35,819 bases of DNA, from NCBI GenBank assembly GCA_031549965.1, contig JAVBPB010000081.1, positions 1-35,819 of the forward strand. The letters run 5' to 3'. The stretch's first letter is position 1; each line of letters opens with the position of its first letter. This DNA comes from JAVBPB01 sp031549965 (GTDB lineage Bacteria; Bacillota; Clostridia; Lachnospirales; Lachnospiraceae). The position numbers and the translations under genes are program-made. This document shows positions 8,577 to 16,774 of the stretch, one piece after another. The notes beneath the pieces are model-generated. The model had not been told where the DNA came from. It saw nothing but the letters and a program-made list of their open reading frames with translations, and made no database searches.

Positions 8577-9368
8577 TTAAGTAATTGCACCTGTAGGGCA
8601 TTTTTGTTTACAATTGCCACATCCTGTACATCTTCCATAATCTATATGTGCCAAATTATTTTCAACAATTATTGCTTCCTCTTCACATGCTTTTACACAA
8701 ATTTTACAGCCAATACATCCAACGCTGCATGCTGATTTTGTTTCCTTTCCTTTGTCAAGGGAATTACAATTTACTTTTATTTTAGAATCATAGGGAACTA
8801 ATTCTATTAAATGCTTAGGACAAGTATTTATACACAGTCCACAAGCTTTACATAATTCTTTATTTATTACTGCAATTCCGTTGATTATATCTATAGCACC
8901 AAAATTACAAACTTTAACGCATGAACCATAACCTGAACATCCATAGGTACATTCCTTGGGGCCGTTTCCTGGTACAGGTGCTAACTTGTTGCAATCTGCT
9001 TCTCCATAATAATCATATTTTTGCTTTGATTTATTGCAGTCTCCTGCACATTTTACAAAAGCAACCTCTCTTAATTTTTCTGATAGATCAACTCCAAGTA
9101 TGACACTAATTTCCTTGGCAACATCACTTCCTGCTACCGGACAGGCGTTTGTCATTGCACTCCCATTAACCATTGCTTTCGCTAAAGCATCACAGCCAGC
9201 ATAACCACAGCCTCCACAATTGTTCCCAGGCAGTAATTCTCTCACACCTAGTTCAGCTTCATCAACATGAACATAAAACTTTTTAGAGGCAAAACTTAAA
9301 AACAATCCAATTAGTAAACCTGTAGTGCCGATTACTGCTGTAGCACTAATTATTCCCATTATATCCAT
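8577..9368 (-). CDS. rnfB: Rnf complex iron-sulfur subunit RnfB
   Basis: RnfB carries electrons between ferredoxin and the rest of the Rnf complex. Its 263 residues begin with one membrane helix (about 5-27). A cluster-binding motif CGGCGYAGCDAL follows near residue 51. The C-terminal half contains several ferredoxin-type motifs, including CKACGLCINTCPKH, CIGCKICVKACEE and CTGCGNCKQKCPTG. A cysteine-containing insert (CAGDCNK) lies between, as in other clostridial RnfB proteins. AAAGGAGG stands 8 nt before the ATG. It is the last of six contiguous rnf genes. Confidence 0.96.
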   Translation of the reverse strand: MDIMGIISATAVIGTTGLLIGLFLSFASKKFYVHVDEAELGVRELLPGNNCGGCGYAGCDALAKAMVNGSAMTNACPVAGSDVAKEISVILGVDLSEKLREVAFVKCAGDCNKSKQKYDYYGEADCNKLAPVPGNGPKECTYGCSGYGSCVKVCNFGAIDIINGIAVINKELCKACGLCINTCPKHLIELVPYDSKIKVNCNSLDKGKETKSACSVGCIGCKICVKACEEEAIIVENNLAHIDYGRCTGCGNCKQKCPTGAIT

Positions 9369-9384
9369 AGTTTTATCCTCCTTT

Positions 9385-9963
9385 TTATTTTATCAATCCT
9401 GCAAATCCAAAAAAAGCAATTGCCATAAGTCCTGAACTTATTAAAACAATTGGAAAGCCCTTAAAACTTTCTGGTATATTATTATCTTCTATTTTCTCAC
9501 GAATACCAGCCATAATTATTATTGCAATAGTGAATCCAACAGATGTTGCAAACCCATTTACAATACTTAAAAAAATACCATGTTCTTTTTGAACATTAAG
9601 TAATGCAACACCAAGAACGGCACAATTGGTAGTAATTAACGGCAAATATACACCCAATGAATTATAAAGATTAGGGCTATATTTTTTAAGTACCATTTCT
9701 ACAAATTGAACTAAGGCGGCAATAACAAGAATAAACACAATTGTTTGCATATACTCTAAATTAAAAGGCTGTAATATAAATTTATATATTATACTTGTAA
9801 GCATCGATGAAATAGTCATTACGAATACAACTGCTGCACCCATTCCTGCTGCTGTTTCTATCTTCTTAGAAACTCCAAGAAAGGGGCATAATCCTAAAAA
9901 TTGGCTGAGTACAACATTGTTAACCAATGCTGAGCCAATTAAAATAAGTAAAATTTCTTTCAT
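9385..9963 (-). CDS. rnfA: Rnf complex membrane subunit RnfA
   Basis: A 192-residue integral membrane subunit of the ferredoxin:NAD+ oxidoreductase, with about six hydrophobic helices. The N-terminal LIGSALVNNVVLSQFLGLCP is the signature of RnfA/NqrE. A second conserved cysteine segment, TTNCAVLGVALLN, lies mid-protein; in this family the two motifs come from opposite topological halves and hold a [2Fe-2S] centre in the membrane. The gene starts 10 bp after rnfE and ends 16 bp before rnfB. Confidence 0.96.
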   Translation of the reverse strand: MKEILLILIGSALVNNVVLSQFLGLCPFLGVSKKIETAAGMGAAVVFVMTISSMLTSIIYKFILQPFNLEYMQTIVFILVIAALVQFVEMVLKKYSPNLYNSLGVYLPLITTNCAVLGVALLNVQKEHGIFLSIVNGFATSVGFTIAIIIMAGIREKIEDNNIPESFKGFPIVLISSGLMAIAFFGFAGLIK

Positions 9964-9973
9964 ACTCCCTCTC

Positions 9974-10606
9974 CTATTCTAATATTTTATTTGATTTTTG
10001 TTTTTTTATGGCATTATTTTTTACCTTGTTTTGAATTGCAACTAAAACTGCAAGTACAAAGAATGCCCCAGGTGCAAGTACAAATATAGTAATTGGTTCA
10101 TAAGAATTCGGCATAAATCTTAGGTCAAAAATAGTACCATTACCAAAAAATTCTCTAAAACACCCAATTAAAGTAAGACCAACTGTAAATCCAAGGCCCA
10201 TTCCAATTCCATCAAAGATTGAAGAAATAACATGGTTTTTAGAAGCAAAGGATTCTGCTCTCCCTAAAATTATACAATTTACGACAATCAGGGGTATAAA
10301 AATTCCCAATGTGTCATATAAACTTGATATATAACCTTGAAGTAATAGCTGAATTATTGTAACAAAGGTTGCTACAATAACAATATATGCCGGCATTCTT
10401 ACACGGCCTGGAATCACCTTTCTAAGTAAAGATATAATAAAATTGCTCATAACAAGTACTATGGTTGTAGTAAGTCCCATTCCTAATCCATTTGTTGCAG
10501 ATGAAGTTACCGCTAGGGTAGGACACATTCCAAGCATAAGTACAAATGTAGGATTTTCTTTAATTATTCCATTATGCAGTCTTTCCGCAGGAGAATTTTT
10601 TTTCAT
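9974..10606 (-). CDS. rnfE: Rnf complex membrane subunit RnfE
   Basis: A 210-residue multi-helix membrane subunit, paralogous to RnfA and pairing with it at the membrane core. Conserved elements are NPTFVLMLGMCPTLAVTSSA near the N-terminus and VNCIILGRAESFASKN in the middle. AAGGAGGG precedes the ATG, which lies 2 bp beyond the rnfG stop, consistent with coupled translation. Confidence 0.96.
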   Translation of the reverse strand: MKKNSPAERLHNGIIKENPTFVLMLGMCPTLAVTSSATNGLGMGLTTTIVLVMSNFIISLLRKVIPGRVRMPAYIVIVATFVTIIQLLLQGYISSLYDTLGIFIPLIVVNCIILGRAESFASKNHVISSIFDGIGMGLGFTVGLTLIGCFREFFGNGTIFDLRFMPNSYEPITIFVLAPGAFFVLAVLVAIQNKVKNNAIKKQKSNKILE

Positions 10607-10608
10607 GG

Positions 10609-11223
10609 TTAATTACCCTCCTTTGCTAGATAATCAGTAAAATACTTTAATGCACCATTTACAGCATTAGTAACAGCATTAGTCGTTATAGTTGCTCCGC
10701 TTATTGCATCAATATCAAAATCTTCTCTTTTTCCAGTCTTAACATATCGGAATAAATTTACCTTTTTATTTGCATATTGATTTTTATATTCTTCTGTATT
10801 GGCTTTTGCACCAAGTCCTGCTGTTTCACTTATAGATGTTATTTGAATACCATTCATAGTACCATCTAAGCTTATTCCAACTGTAATATCAATATTACCT
10901 GAATAGCCTTCTTTTGATCTTACAGTAAAAACATAACCTAATAGCTCATTATCTGCTGATACCGCTTCTAAAGCTGAATTAAGTATAACCTTTTCAAGCT
11001 TATATTTAGCTTGGATCTCCTGCCATGCATTAGCATTAATTTCAATCTCACTAAAATTACTTGCCGACTGGCAAACAGCCATATATGCTTCCTTTTGTCT
11101 TTCTTCTGCTTTAAGTGCAATTGGTTCTTTCGTAACTTGATATATAAAGCTTAAAAATAAGCCTGCAATAGCTGTAATTATAAATAATGATAATGCATCT
11201 TTAATTATATTATTTTTTCCCAT
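10609..11223 (-). CDS. rnfG: Rnf complex FMN-binding subunit RnfG
   Basis: A 204-residue subunit with one N-terminal membrane helix (about residues 10-30) and an extracytoplasmic FMN-binding domain. The flavinylation site is SGATITT near the C-terminus, where a threonine carries FMN covalently. ETAGLGAKANTE is a second conserved FMN-domain motif. The frame stays open upstream for 15 codons, but the ATG at 11223 has AAGGAG before it and begins the family-like MGKNNIIKDAL. The chosen start overlaps the rnfD stop by 14 bp. Confidence 0.95.
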   Translation of the reverse strand: MGKNNIIKDALSLFIITAIAGLFLSFIYQVTKEPIALKAEERQKEAYMAVCQSASNFSEIEINANAWQEIQAKYKLEKVILNSALEAVSADNELLGYVFTVRSKEGYSGNIDITVGISLDGTMNGIQITSISETAGLGAKANTEEYKNQYANKKVNLFRYVKTGKREDFDIDAISGATITTNAVTNAVNGALKYFTDYLAKEGN

Positions 11224-12184
11224 GAGATTTCTCCTTTCCAAATGCAATTGGCATAGATATCTTCTCAATTAGAGGAACGCATATATTACCTAATAAAATG
11301 GCATATGATGCCCCTTCTGCTGATGCACCAAAGATTCTAAAAATCCCTGTAAGTAAACCAATTAAAATTCCAAAGATTATCTGACCCTTTGGAGTAATTG
11401 GACTTGTTACATAATCCGTTGCCATAAAAAATGCTCCAAGTATTAACCCTCCGCTAAGTAAATGTGAAAGCATAAAATTAATATTAAAACCATCTTCTCC
11501 AAAAATAAAAACAAAAATTGCAAATGAAATAATATAAGCGGCTGGTATTTTAAAGGATATAACCTTTTTCACAAGTAGATATGCCGCTCCTATAATCAAA
11601 CAGATTACTGAAGTTTCACCAATAACCCCGCCCTTGTTTCCAATAAGTAATTGCATAAACTCTATAGTTTGTCCTGATGTTTTAAGCTCTTGAAGAGGTG
11701 TAGCACTTGAAATTCCGTCAAGCTCAAAATTAGTCATTCTGCCGGTAAATGATATTAGTAAAAAACATCTTGCTGCCAATGCAGGATTTACTATATTTTG
11801 TCCTAATCCGCCAAATAATTGCTTAACAACTATAATTGCAAATATTCCTCCTAAAACCGGAATAAAATAAGGCACAGTAGACGGTAAATTCATTCCTAAT
11901 AACAATCCTGTTAGTACTGCACTATAATCCAAAACAGAAAACTCTTTAATAGATAATTTTTTATTACCTTTATTTTTTAAAATTATAAAATAATCATATA
12001 AAACTTCTGATATTACACAGCTAAGTATAGATAATAATAAAATTATCAATGCACTAAGCCCAAAATTCCATATTCCAAATACTGAGGCAGGAATTAAAGC
12101 TATAATAACGTCCAGCATAATATTACTGGTTGTGTATTTAGATCTTGTATGAGGTGATGATGATACGTGAAATAATTGACTCAT
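11210..12184 (-). CDS. rnfD: Rnf complex membrane subunit RnfD
   Basis: A 324-residue polytopic subunit that in characterised Rnf complexes binds covalent FMN and takes part in Na+ or H+ translocation. The N-terminal SSSPHTRSKYTTSNIMLDVI is typical. SSATPLQEL matches the flavinylation region of RnfD/NqrB, and NPALAARCFLL and the late MATDYVTSP segment are conserved. Which ion is moved cannot be read from the motifs. It starts 14 bp after rnfC and overlaps rnfG. Confidence 0.95.
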   Translation of the reverse strand: MSQLFHVSSSPHTRSKYTTSNIMLDVIIALIPASVFGIWNFGLSALIILLLSILSCVISEVLYDYFIILKNKGNKKLSIKEFSVLDYSAVLTGLLLGMNLPSTVPYFIPVLGGIFAIIVVKQLFGGLGQNIVNPALAARCFLLISFTGRMTNFELDGISSATPLQELKTSGQTIEFMQLLIGNKGGVIGETSVICLIIGAAYLLVKKVISFKIPAAYIISFAIFVFIFGEDGFNINFMLSHLLSGGLILGAFFMATDYVTSPITPKGQIIFGILIGLLTGIFRIFGASAEGASYAILLGNICVPLIEKISMPIAFGKEKSHGKK

Positions 12185-12198
12185 TTTTCCTTACCCTC

Positions 12199-13512
12199 CT
12201 ATTTCTTTTTATTTGCTAAAATATTTCGTCTGGTTGCTCTTATGGATTGTGTTAATGACCTTTTAGCCGGACAGATATAAGAACATGTTCCACATTCACA
12301 ACATTCCATTCCGCTTGCCTTTACAAACTCATCTTCTTTATTTCTATTGGCTAAATCAGCTAAAATTGATGGAACTAAATTAGCAGGACAATAGTTAACA
12401 CATTTTCCGCACCTGATGCAATTGGTTACTTTCCCCATAGATACAGGATCTTCTTTTAAACAAAGAAGTGCTGATGAAGTTTTTGTTACAGGCAAATCAA
12501 GAGTAAACAATGAAACTCCCATCATAGGTCCACCTGAAATTATCTTACTTGGTTCACTAATAAATCCCCCTGCTGCCTCTAATAATTCTCTATAATTAGT
12601 TCCAACCTTTACTTTAAAATTCACAGGATTTTTGACTGCATCTCCTGTTACGGTAATTACTTTTCTTATAAGAGGTTTCCCAAGAATTGCGGCTGAATAA
12701 ATAGTAACTACACTTTCTACATTTTGTACTACACATCCTGCATCTGCTGGAAGCATTGATGAATTAACCTTTCTTTTTGTAGTTGCATAAATTAATTGTC
12801 GTTCAGCTCCTTGAGGATATTTAGTTTTTAATACCTTAACTTCCATCTTAGATTCATTTTTAGTTAATTCCATAAGCTTTTCTATGGCTTTAGGTTTATT
12901 ATCCTCAATACCCAAATATACCTTTGCATTATCAAATAATTTTAGTAAAACTTTTGCTCCTCCTATTAATCGATCAGACGCTTCTAAAATTTGTCTGTAA
13001 TCTGATGTTAAATAAGGTTCGCACTCAGCACAGTTTATTATTATATATTCAATAGCACTTTCATTTTTAGGAGTTATTTTAACATGAGCCGGAAAACCTG
13101 CACCTCCAAGCCCAACAATACCTCCCATCTTAACCCTTTCCCTAATTTCTTCCTTGGTAATGGTATTAATATCTTTTTGGATATATTCAACCGAAGAATA
13201 TTCTCCATCATTTTCAATAATTATTGAATTTACCTTATTTCCACCTACTGTCATTCTAGGTTCAATAGCCTTTACCTTACCTGATACTGAACTATGAATA
13301 TTGGCAGATATGAAACCAGCCGACTCTGCTATTAGTTGTCCCATTTTAACGCTATCCCCCACTGATACAACAGGTTTAGCTAATGCACCAATATGCTGCT
13401 GTAAAGGGAATACTAAATCGCCCTTAGGAAGCAATATCTCTATTGGTTTATCCATTGTAAGTTCTTTACCGTCATACATATGTAAACCGCCCCTAAATGT
13501 TAAATTCTTCAT
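12199..13512 (-). CDS. rnfC: Rnf complex NADH/ferredoxin subunit RnfC
   Basis: First gene of the rnf operon. RnfC is the peripheral cytoplasmic subunit that exchanges electrons with NAD(H). Its 437 residues start with the family signature LTFRGGLHMYDGKELT. A nucleotide/FMN-binding glycine motif GLGGAGFPAHVK follows, then INCAECEPYLTSDYR, an SLBB-like segment, and two [4Fe-4S] motifs at about residues 365-376 (CIRCGKCVNYCP) and 404-415 (CCECGTCSYICP). AAGGAAGG precedes the ATG. The short upstream gap contains the terminator of the preceding PilZ gene, so the rnf promoter must lie within about 60 bp of the start; the region is too AT-rich for me to choose boxes. Confidence 0.96.
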   Translation of the reverse strand: MKNLTFRGGLHMYDGKELTMDKPIEILLPKGDLVFPLQQHIGALAKPVVSVGDSVKMGQLIAESAGFISANIHSSVSGKVKAIEPRMTVGGNKVNSIIIENDGEYSSVEYIQKDINTITKEEIRERVKMGGIVGLGGAGFPAHVKITPKNESAIEYIIINCAECEPYLTSDYRQILEASDRLIGGAKVLLKLFDNAKVYLGIEDNKPKAIEKLMELTKNESKMEVKVLKTKYPQGAERQLIYATTKRKVNSSMLPADAGCVVQNVESVVTIYSAAILGKPLIRKVITVTGDAVKNPVNFKVKVGTNYRELLEAAGGFISEPSKIISGGPMMGVSLFTLDLPVTKTSSALLCLKEDPVSMGKVTNCIRCGKCVNYCPANLVPSILADLANRNKEDEFVKASGMECCECGTCSYICPAKRSLTQSIRATRRNILANKKK

Positions 13513-13571
13513 AGTCTACCTTCCTTCATTATTTTTTATAAAATATTATTAAAATTTGCTTAATGTTACAT

Positions 13572-13601
13572 AAAGGATGCTAATTAATCAGCATCCTTTT
13601 T
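13572..13601 (-). terminator. Intrinsic terminator after the PilZ gene
   Basis: The stem GGATGCT/AGCATCC (13575-13581 with 13590-13596) has A/T tracts on both sides. It lies downstream of the PilZ gene and upstream of rnfC, both on the minus strand, and so separates the two transcripts. Confidence 0.8.
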
Positions 13602-13660
13602 ATAGATTATCACAAATTATTTTATACTATAAATACTTTGATATCTACATAAGTTCAATA

Positions 13661-14026
13661 TTATTCCTGTATATCTTCATCTTCAAATTTTTTTTCATAA
13701 TCGTCAAAAATATATGATAATACTGGGGCTAAACCGATAAACTCACATCCATATACTGTAAAACCATTCTCTAATAATTGACTTCTTACAATTTTAACAA
13801 CTGCATATAAGCTTTCATTTTCACTTCCTAGTTGTATATTAGCGTTAAAATAATATCCCATAGGAAGTACACTTTCAGTTTGAAATCCTATACCAACTCT
13901 GGAGATATCAATTACTTCAATTGGAGCTTCTATGTAGGATACATGCTTATTATCCTGCTTAAATAAATCAGAAATATTTAGCTTTAAAGATATTGGTAAT
14001 CTTTTACTTCTTCTTTTTTCAAACAT
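13661..14026 (-). CDS. PilZ domain protein, probable c-di-GMP receptor
   Basis: A 121-residue protein made almost wholly of one PilZ domain. Both c-di-GMP-binding motifs are visible: R5-x-x-x-R9 (RRSKR) at the N-terminus and the D-x-S-x-x-G motif at 40-45 (DISRVG). There is no YcgR-type N-terminal domain, so it is a stand-alone adaptor whose output partner is unknown. AGAGGAGG stands before the ATG. It is transcribed alone, with a terminator following. The c-di-GMP riboswitch elsewhere in the window supports active c-di-GMP signalling in this organism. Confidence 0.88.
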   Translation of the reverse strand: MFEKRRSKRLPISLKLNISDLFKQDNKHVSYIEAPIEVIDISRVGIGFQTESVLPMGYYFNANIQLGSENESLYAVVKIVRSQLLENGFTVYGCEFIGLAPVLSYIFDDYEKKFEDEDIQE

Positions 14027-14147
14027 AACCTTTCCTCCTCTATCGTTTTTTTATATTATAATTGATTTATAGATTATTTTCAAGTAAGATGAAGAAACTT
14101 TTATTTACATCTATGTTATATTTTAGGTTTTGATATATTTTAATAAA

Positions 14148-14200
14148 GCGTCCGTAGGACAAAAACCTTAAGTCAGCGACATTGGCTGTGAATAGTAACA
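14148..14200. repeat. Dispersed repeat fragment in intergenic region
   Basis: Positions 14149-14184 (GCGTCCGTAGGAC through CCTTAAG to GCGACATTG) are, in reverse complement, closely similar to 35668-35703. The following GGCTGTGAATAGTAAC (14184-14199) is shared with 29213-29227 and, inverted, with 32301-32314. No gene lies here. The rest of 14027-14286 is AT-rich with nothing else recognised. Confidence 0.65.
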
Positions 14201-14349
14201 TTTAAAGCCAACAAAACTATAGAAATTAAAATCTTTCATTGCAGTTATATAATAAAATATGATATAATAAATATATATAATGATTCTTGAAAAAAATTTT
14301 TGAAATGATTATAAGTGTATTTAAACTTATGTATAAGGGAGGAATTTTT

Positions 14350-14868
14350 ATGTTAATCAGACCAGTAAAAAAAGAAGATATGGAAGTGGTTGCTAAAATA
14401 CACGTGGATACAAGGCGAAAAACATATGAAGGTGTTATTCCTAATGACACCTTAAGCAGACGTACTTATGAAAGACAAAAGGATAAATGGATTAATAATC
14501 TATACTATAATGACGATGTTGAGTGTATTATGTATGTGGCTGAAAATGAATTTGGGGAAATTGTAGGTTTTGCGGCGGCAGATATTAATACTGTAAAAAA
14601 TATTTATGGTTCCCAGCTTACTTCCATTTTTGTCCTTCCAGAATTTCAAAAGCAAGAAATAGGTAAAAAACTCGTTAAAACTTTAGCCAATGCTATTCAT
14701 GAAAAAGGCATAAAGAATATGCTTTTATGGATTGTTGAAGATGCACCAACCAGAGGATTTTATGATAGTCTGGGAGGTAAGGTTGCTTTTTCAAGGCTAG
14801 TGTATATGAGTTCTCAAGAAATTAGGGAAGTTGCATATGTATTTGATGATATTACAAGACTTTTATAA
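14350..14868 (+). CDS. GNAT-family N-acetyltransferase
   Basis: A 172-residue GNAT protein that would transfer an acetyl group from acetyl-CoA to an unknown amine. MLIRPVKKEDMEVVAKIHVDTRR is the usual beta1-alpha1 start, and LTSIFVLPEFQKQEIGKKLV is motif A with the pyrophosphate-binding loop (Q-K-Q-E-I-G-K, slightly off the Q/R-x-x-G-x-G/A consensus). Later, MLLWIVEDAPTRGFYDSLGG is motif B. The frame extends 21 codons upstream, but GGGAGG at 14337-14342 selects the ATG at 14350. It is monocistronic and convergent with the next operon. Confidence 0.85.
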   Translation: MLIRPVKKEDMEVVAKIHVDTRRKTYEGVIPNDTLSRRTYERQKDKWINNLYYNDDVECIMYVAENEFGEIVGFAAADINTVKNIYGSQLTSIFVLPEFQKQEIGKKLVKTLANAIHEKGIKNMLLWIVEDAPTRGFYDSLGGKVAFSRLVYMSSQEIREVAYVFDDITRLL

Positions 14869-14887
14869 AACTTTTATTTATTAAACT

Positions 14888-14930
14888 AACCCCTGCTATT
14901 AAAGACTTATTGTCTATAATGGCAGGGGTT
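14888..14930. terminator. Bidirectional intrinsic terminator
   Basis: A long stem (AACCCCTGC with GCAGGGGTT, continuing through ATT and AGAC with one mismatch and a bulge) lies between the convergent acetyltransferase and glycoside-hydrolase genes. A- and T-rich flanks on both sides suit termination in either direction. Confidence 0.82.
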
Positions 14931-14962
14931 TACTTGTCTATCATAATTATATAAAATTATAG

Positions 14963-16348
14963 CTATTTAGATAAAAGACCGTCCTTTGTGTAGTTATTAC
15001 TTCCATTCCAAAGAATCCATTCTTCATATCCCGAATCATATACTGCATCTATTTGTTGCCTAATTTCTTTTTTTGTGTATTTTTTATGCTGTTTTAGCCA
15101 GGTAGCAGTAAAGTCTTGCAACCAAGGACGCACACTTGATAGACTTTCCTTGTTTTCATCTGTACTAATTAAAACTTTTTTTGATAATTTTAAAGCATTC
15201 AGTATGATGTTATATGGATGTAAATCTGGATAATCAATTCCAAATGAACCATCTCCATAGTGTGATGGGTATATCATTGGGCATATATAATCTAAGTATT
15301 TAGACATTTCTTTGTAATCTTGCCCCACTATATCTGCATCTATTTTACTGTCAATAACTATACCATACACATCGGCCGAAACGAATACACCTAAAGGCTT
15401 TAGCTCTTTGCAAGCGTATTTTGTAAATTCAGTAATTATATCTGTTCTTGTTTTCTTACCTTGCTCTGGTCCAAAATCTGCATTTTTAAGACCTGAATCT
15501 GTTGAAAATCTAATATAATCAAATTGTATTTCATCAAAACCTATTACAGCAGCTTCTTTGGCTATGTCTATAATATAATCCCATACATCTTTATTATATG
15601 GATTCACCCATGCCATACCAGATCTGTCATTCCATATATTTCCATCCTTGGTTTTTATACTCAAATCAGAATTACTTTTAGCTAGAAGAGGATCTTTAAA
15701 TGCTACTATTCTTGCAATTGTATAAATACCTTTTTCTTTTAATTCTTTTACAAGAGATTCCATATCTGAAACATATCTTACACTTGTTCTTAATTCCTTT
15801 ACCAAGTCAACGTCCATTTTATACGTAACTTCTCCTGCATCGTTTTTAATATCTATAACCATAGCGTTTAATTCAGTTTCTTCCACTAAATCAATTAAAT
15901 TATTCATCATTTTAGTTGAACCTGCAACTGGGCCGGTTACGTATATACCTTTAACTTTAACTCGCTCTCTAATATCAACACTTTCTTCAGTTTCATTTGA
16001 AGAAGACTCAATTGTTTTAGAAGCAGAGTCCGTTGTGTTCTCTGTTGTAGTTTCTATTGTAGTTTCTTTGATAATATCTTCTGTTTTTTCTTCTGCAAGG
16101 CTTTCCTTAGTATTCTCTTCATCACTAAATGTATCTTGACTGCTTGTATCTTCTTGTAATATATTTTCAATACTCTCAATCTGCTCAAAGTTATTATTAT
16201 TTTTTGATTGATTATAACTCATTGCCTCTTTATCCTCTTTTTTGTTTATTAATAATGAAAAGATAAAAATTGTTATAAGCAATATAAATATTATAATGGT
16301 AATAATACCTAACGCATTTATTAAGGATTTATTGTTATTTTTTTTCAT
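14963..16348 (-). CDS. Membrane-anchored putative glycoside hydrolase (DUF4015 type)
   Basis: A 461-residue protein with a cytoplasmic KKNNNK start and one membrane helix (about 11-34). A long Glu/Thr/Ser-rich linker (about 40-125) follows, then a TIM-barrel-like domain from VKVKGIYVTGPVAGS onward. Motifs such as NAMVIDIKNDAGEVTY, GFDEIQFDYIRFST and YLDYICPMIYPSHY match, from memory, the DUF4015 putative glycosyl hydrolase family related to GH13 barrels. The domain should lie outside the cell, acting on a wall or capsular polysaccharide; the substrate is not known. It begins 10 bp after a response-regulator gene and appears to be the last gene of that operon, linking a signalling pair with an envelope enzyme. 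Confidence 0.82.
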   Translation of the reverse strand: MKKNNNKSLINALGIITIIIFILLITIFIFSLLINKKEDKEAMSYNQSKNNNNFEQIESIENILQEDTSSQDTFSDEENTKESLAEEKTEDIIKETTIETTTENTTDSASKTIESSSNETEESVDIRERVKVKGIYVTGPVAGSTKMMNNLIDLVEETELNAMVIDIKNDAGEVTYKMDVDLVKELRTSVRYVSDMESLVKELKEKGIYTIARIVAFKDPLLAKSNSDLSIKTKDGNIWNDRSGMAWVNPYNKDVWDYIIDIAKEAAVIGFDEIQFDYIRFSTDSGLKNADFGPEQGKKTRTDIITEFTKYACKELKPLGVFVSADVYGIVIDSKIDADIVGQDYKEMSKYLDYICPMIYPSHYGDGSFGIDYPDLHPYNIILNALKLSKKVLISTDENKESLSSVRPWLQDFTATWLKQHKKYTKKEIRQQIDAVYDSGYEEWILWNGSNNYTKDGLLSK

Positions 16349-16358
16349 AAAATAACTC

Positions 16359-16751
16359 CTAAATTAGTCCCATCTTAACAAGGACTTTTTCAAAATTATT
16401 AGTATTAATTGGCTTACTTGCATAGCCCTGACTACCTATTTCAAAAGCAGTCTTGACTGAAACAGAGTCATTTAGTGCAGTTGTCATTATAATTTTTGCC
16501 ATCTTAGTCTTTTCAAGCCCTCTTTCTCTTTCGGTGTCTCTAATTCGTCTAAGAACTTCTATTCCGTCAATTTTAGGCATCATAACATCTAAACATATTA
16601 AATCATAATAATTTTCTTCTTCTAAAGACATTAAAAATGCCTCAAATGCTTCTTCTCCATCTACAGTAGCATCTACTGTTCCATATTTTGACAGAAACTT
16701 TACTATAAATTTTCTACTAGGCATATCATCTTCGGCTATTAGTATTCTCAT
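16359..16751 (-). CDS. Single-domain response regulator (CheY-like receiver)
   Basis: The 130 residues form one receiver domain and no output domain. The acidic pocket EDD is at residues 7-9, the phospho-acceptor is Asp55 in LICLDVMMPK, the conserved Thr is in IIMTTALND (about 91) and the switch Lys is Lys113 in ASKPIN. It should be phosphorylated by the CheA-like kinase encoded 23 bp upstream and act through protein contacts. Its target is unknown. Confidence 0.93.
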   Translation of the reverse strand: MRILIAEDDMPSRKFIVKFLSKYGTVDATVDGEEAFEAFLMSLEEENYYDLICLDVMMPKIDGIEVLRRIRDTERERGLEKTKMAKIIMTTALNDSVSVKTAFEIGSQGYASKPINTNNFEKVLVKMGLI

Positions 16752-16774
16752 TTATTTCCCTTCTTTCCGCCTAC

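Noticed and set aside
14148..14200. CRISPR repeat remnant
   Set aside because: The shared motifs occur singly at scattered loci, without regular spacers and without cas genes.
14226..14450. 74-codon minus-strand frame
   Set aside because: It overlaps the acetyltransferase start and lacks a ribosome binding site; the acetyltransferase frame has both motifs and signals.
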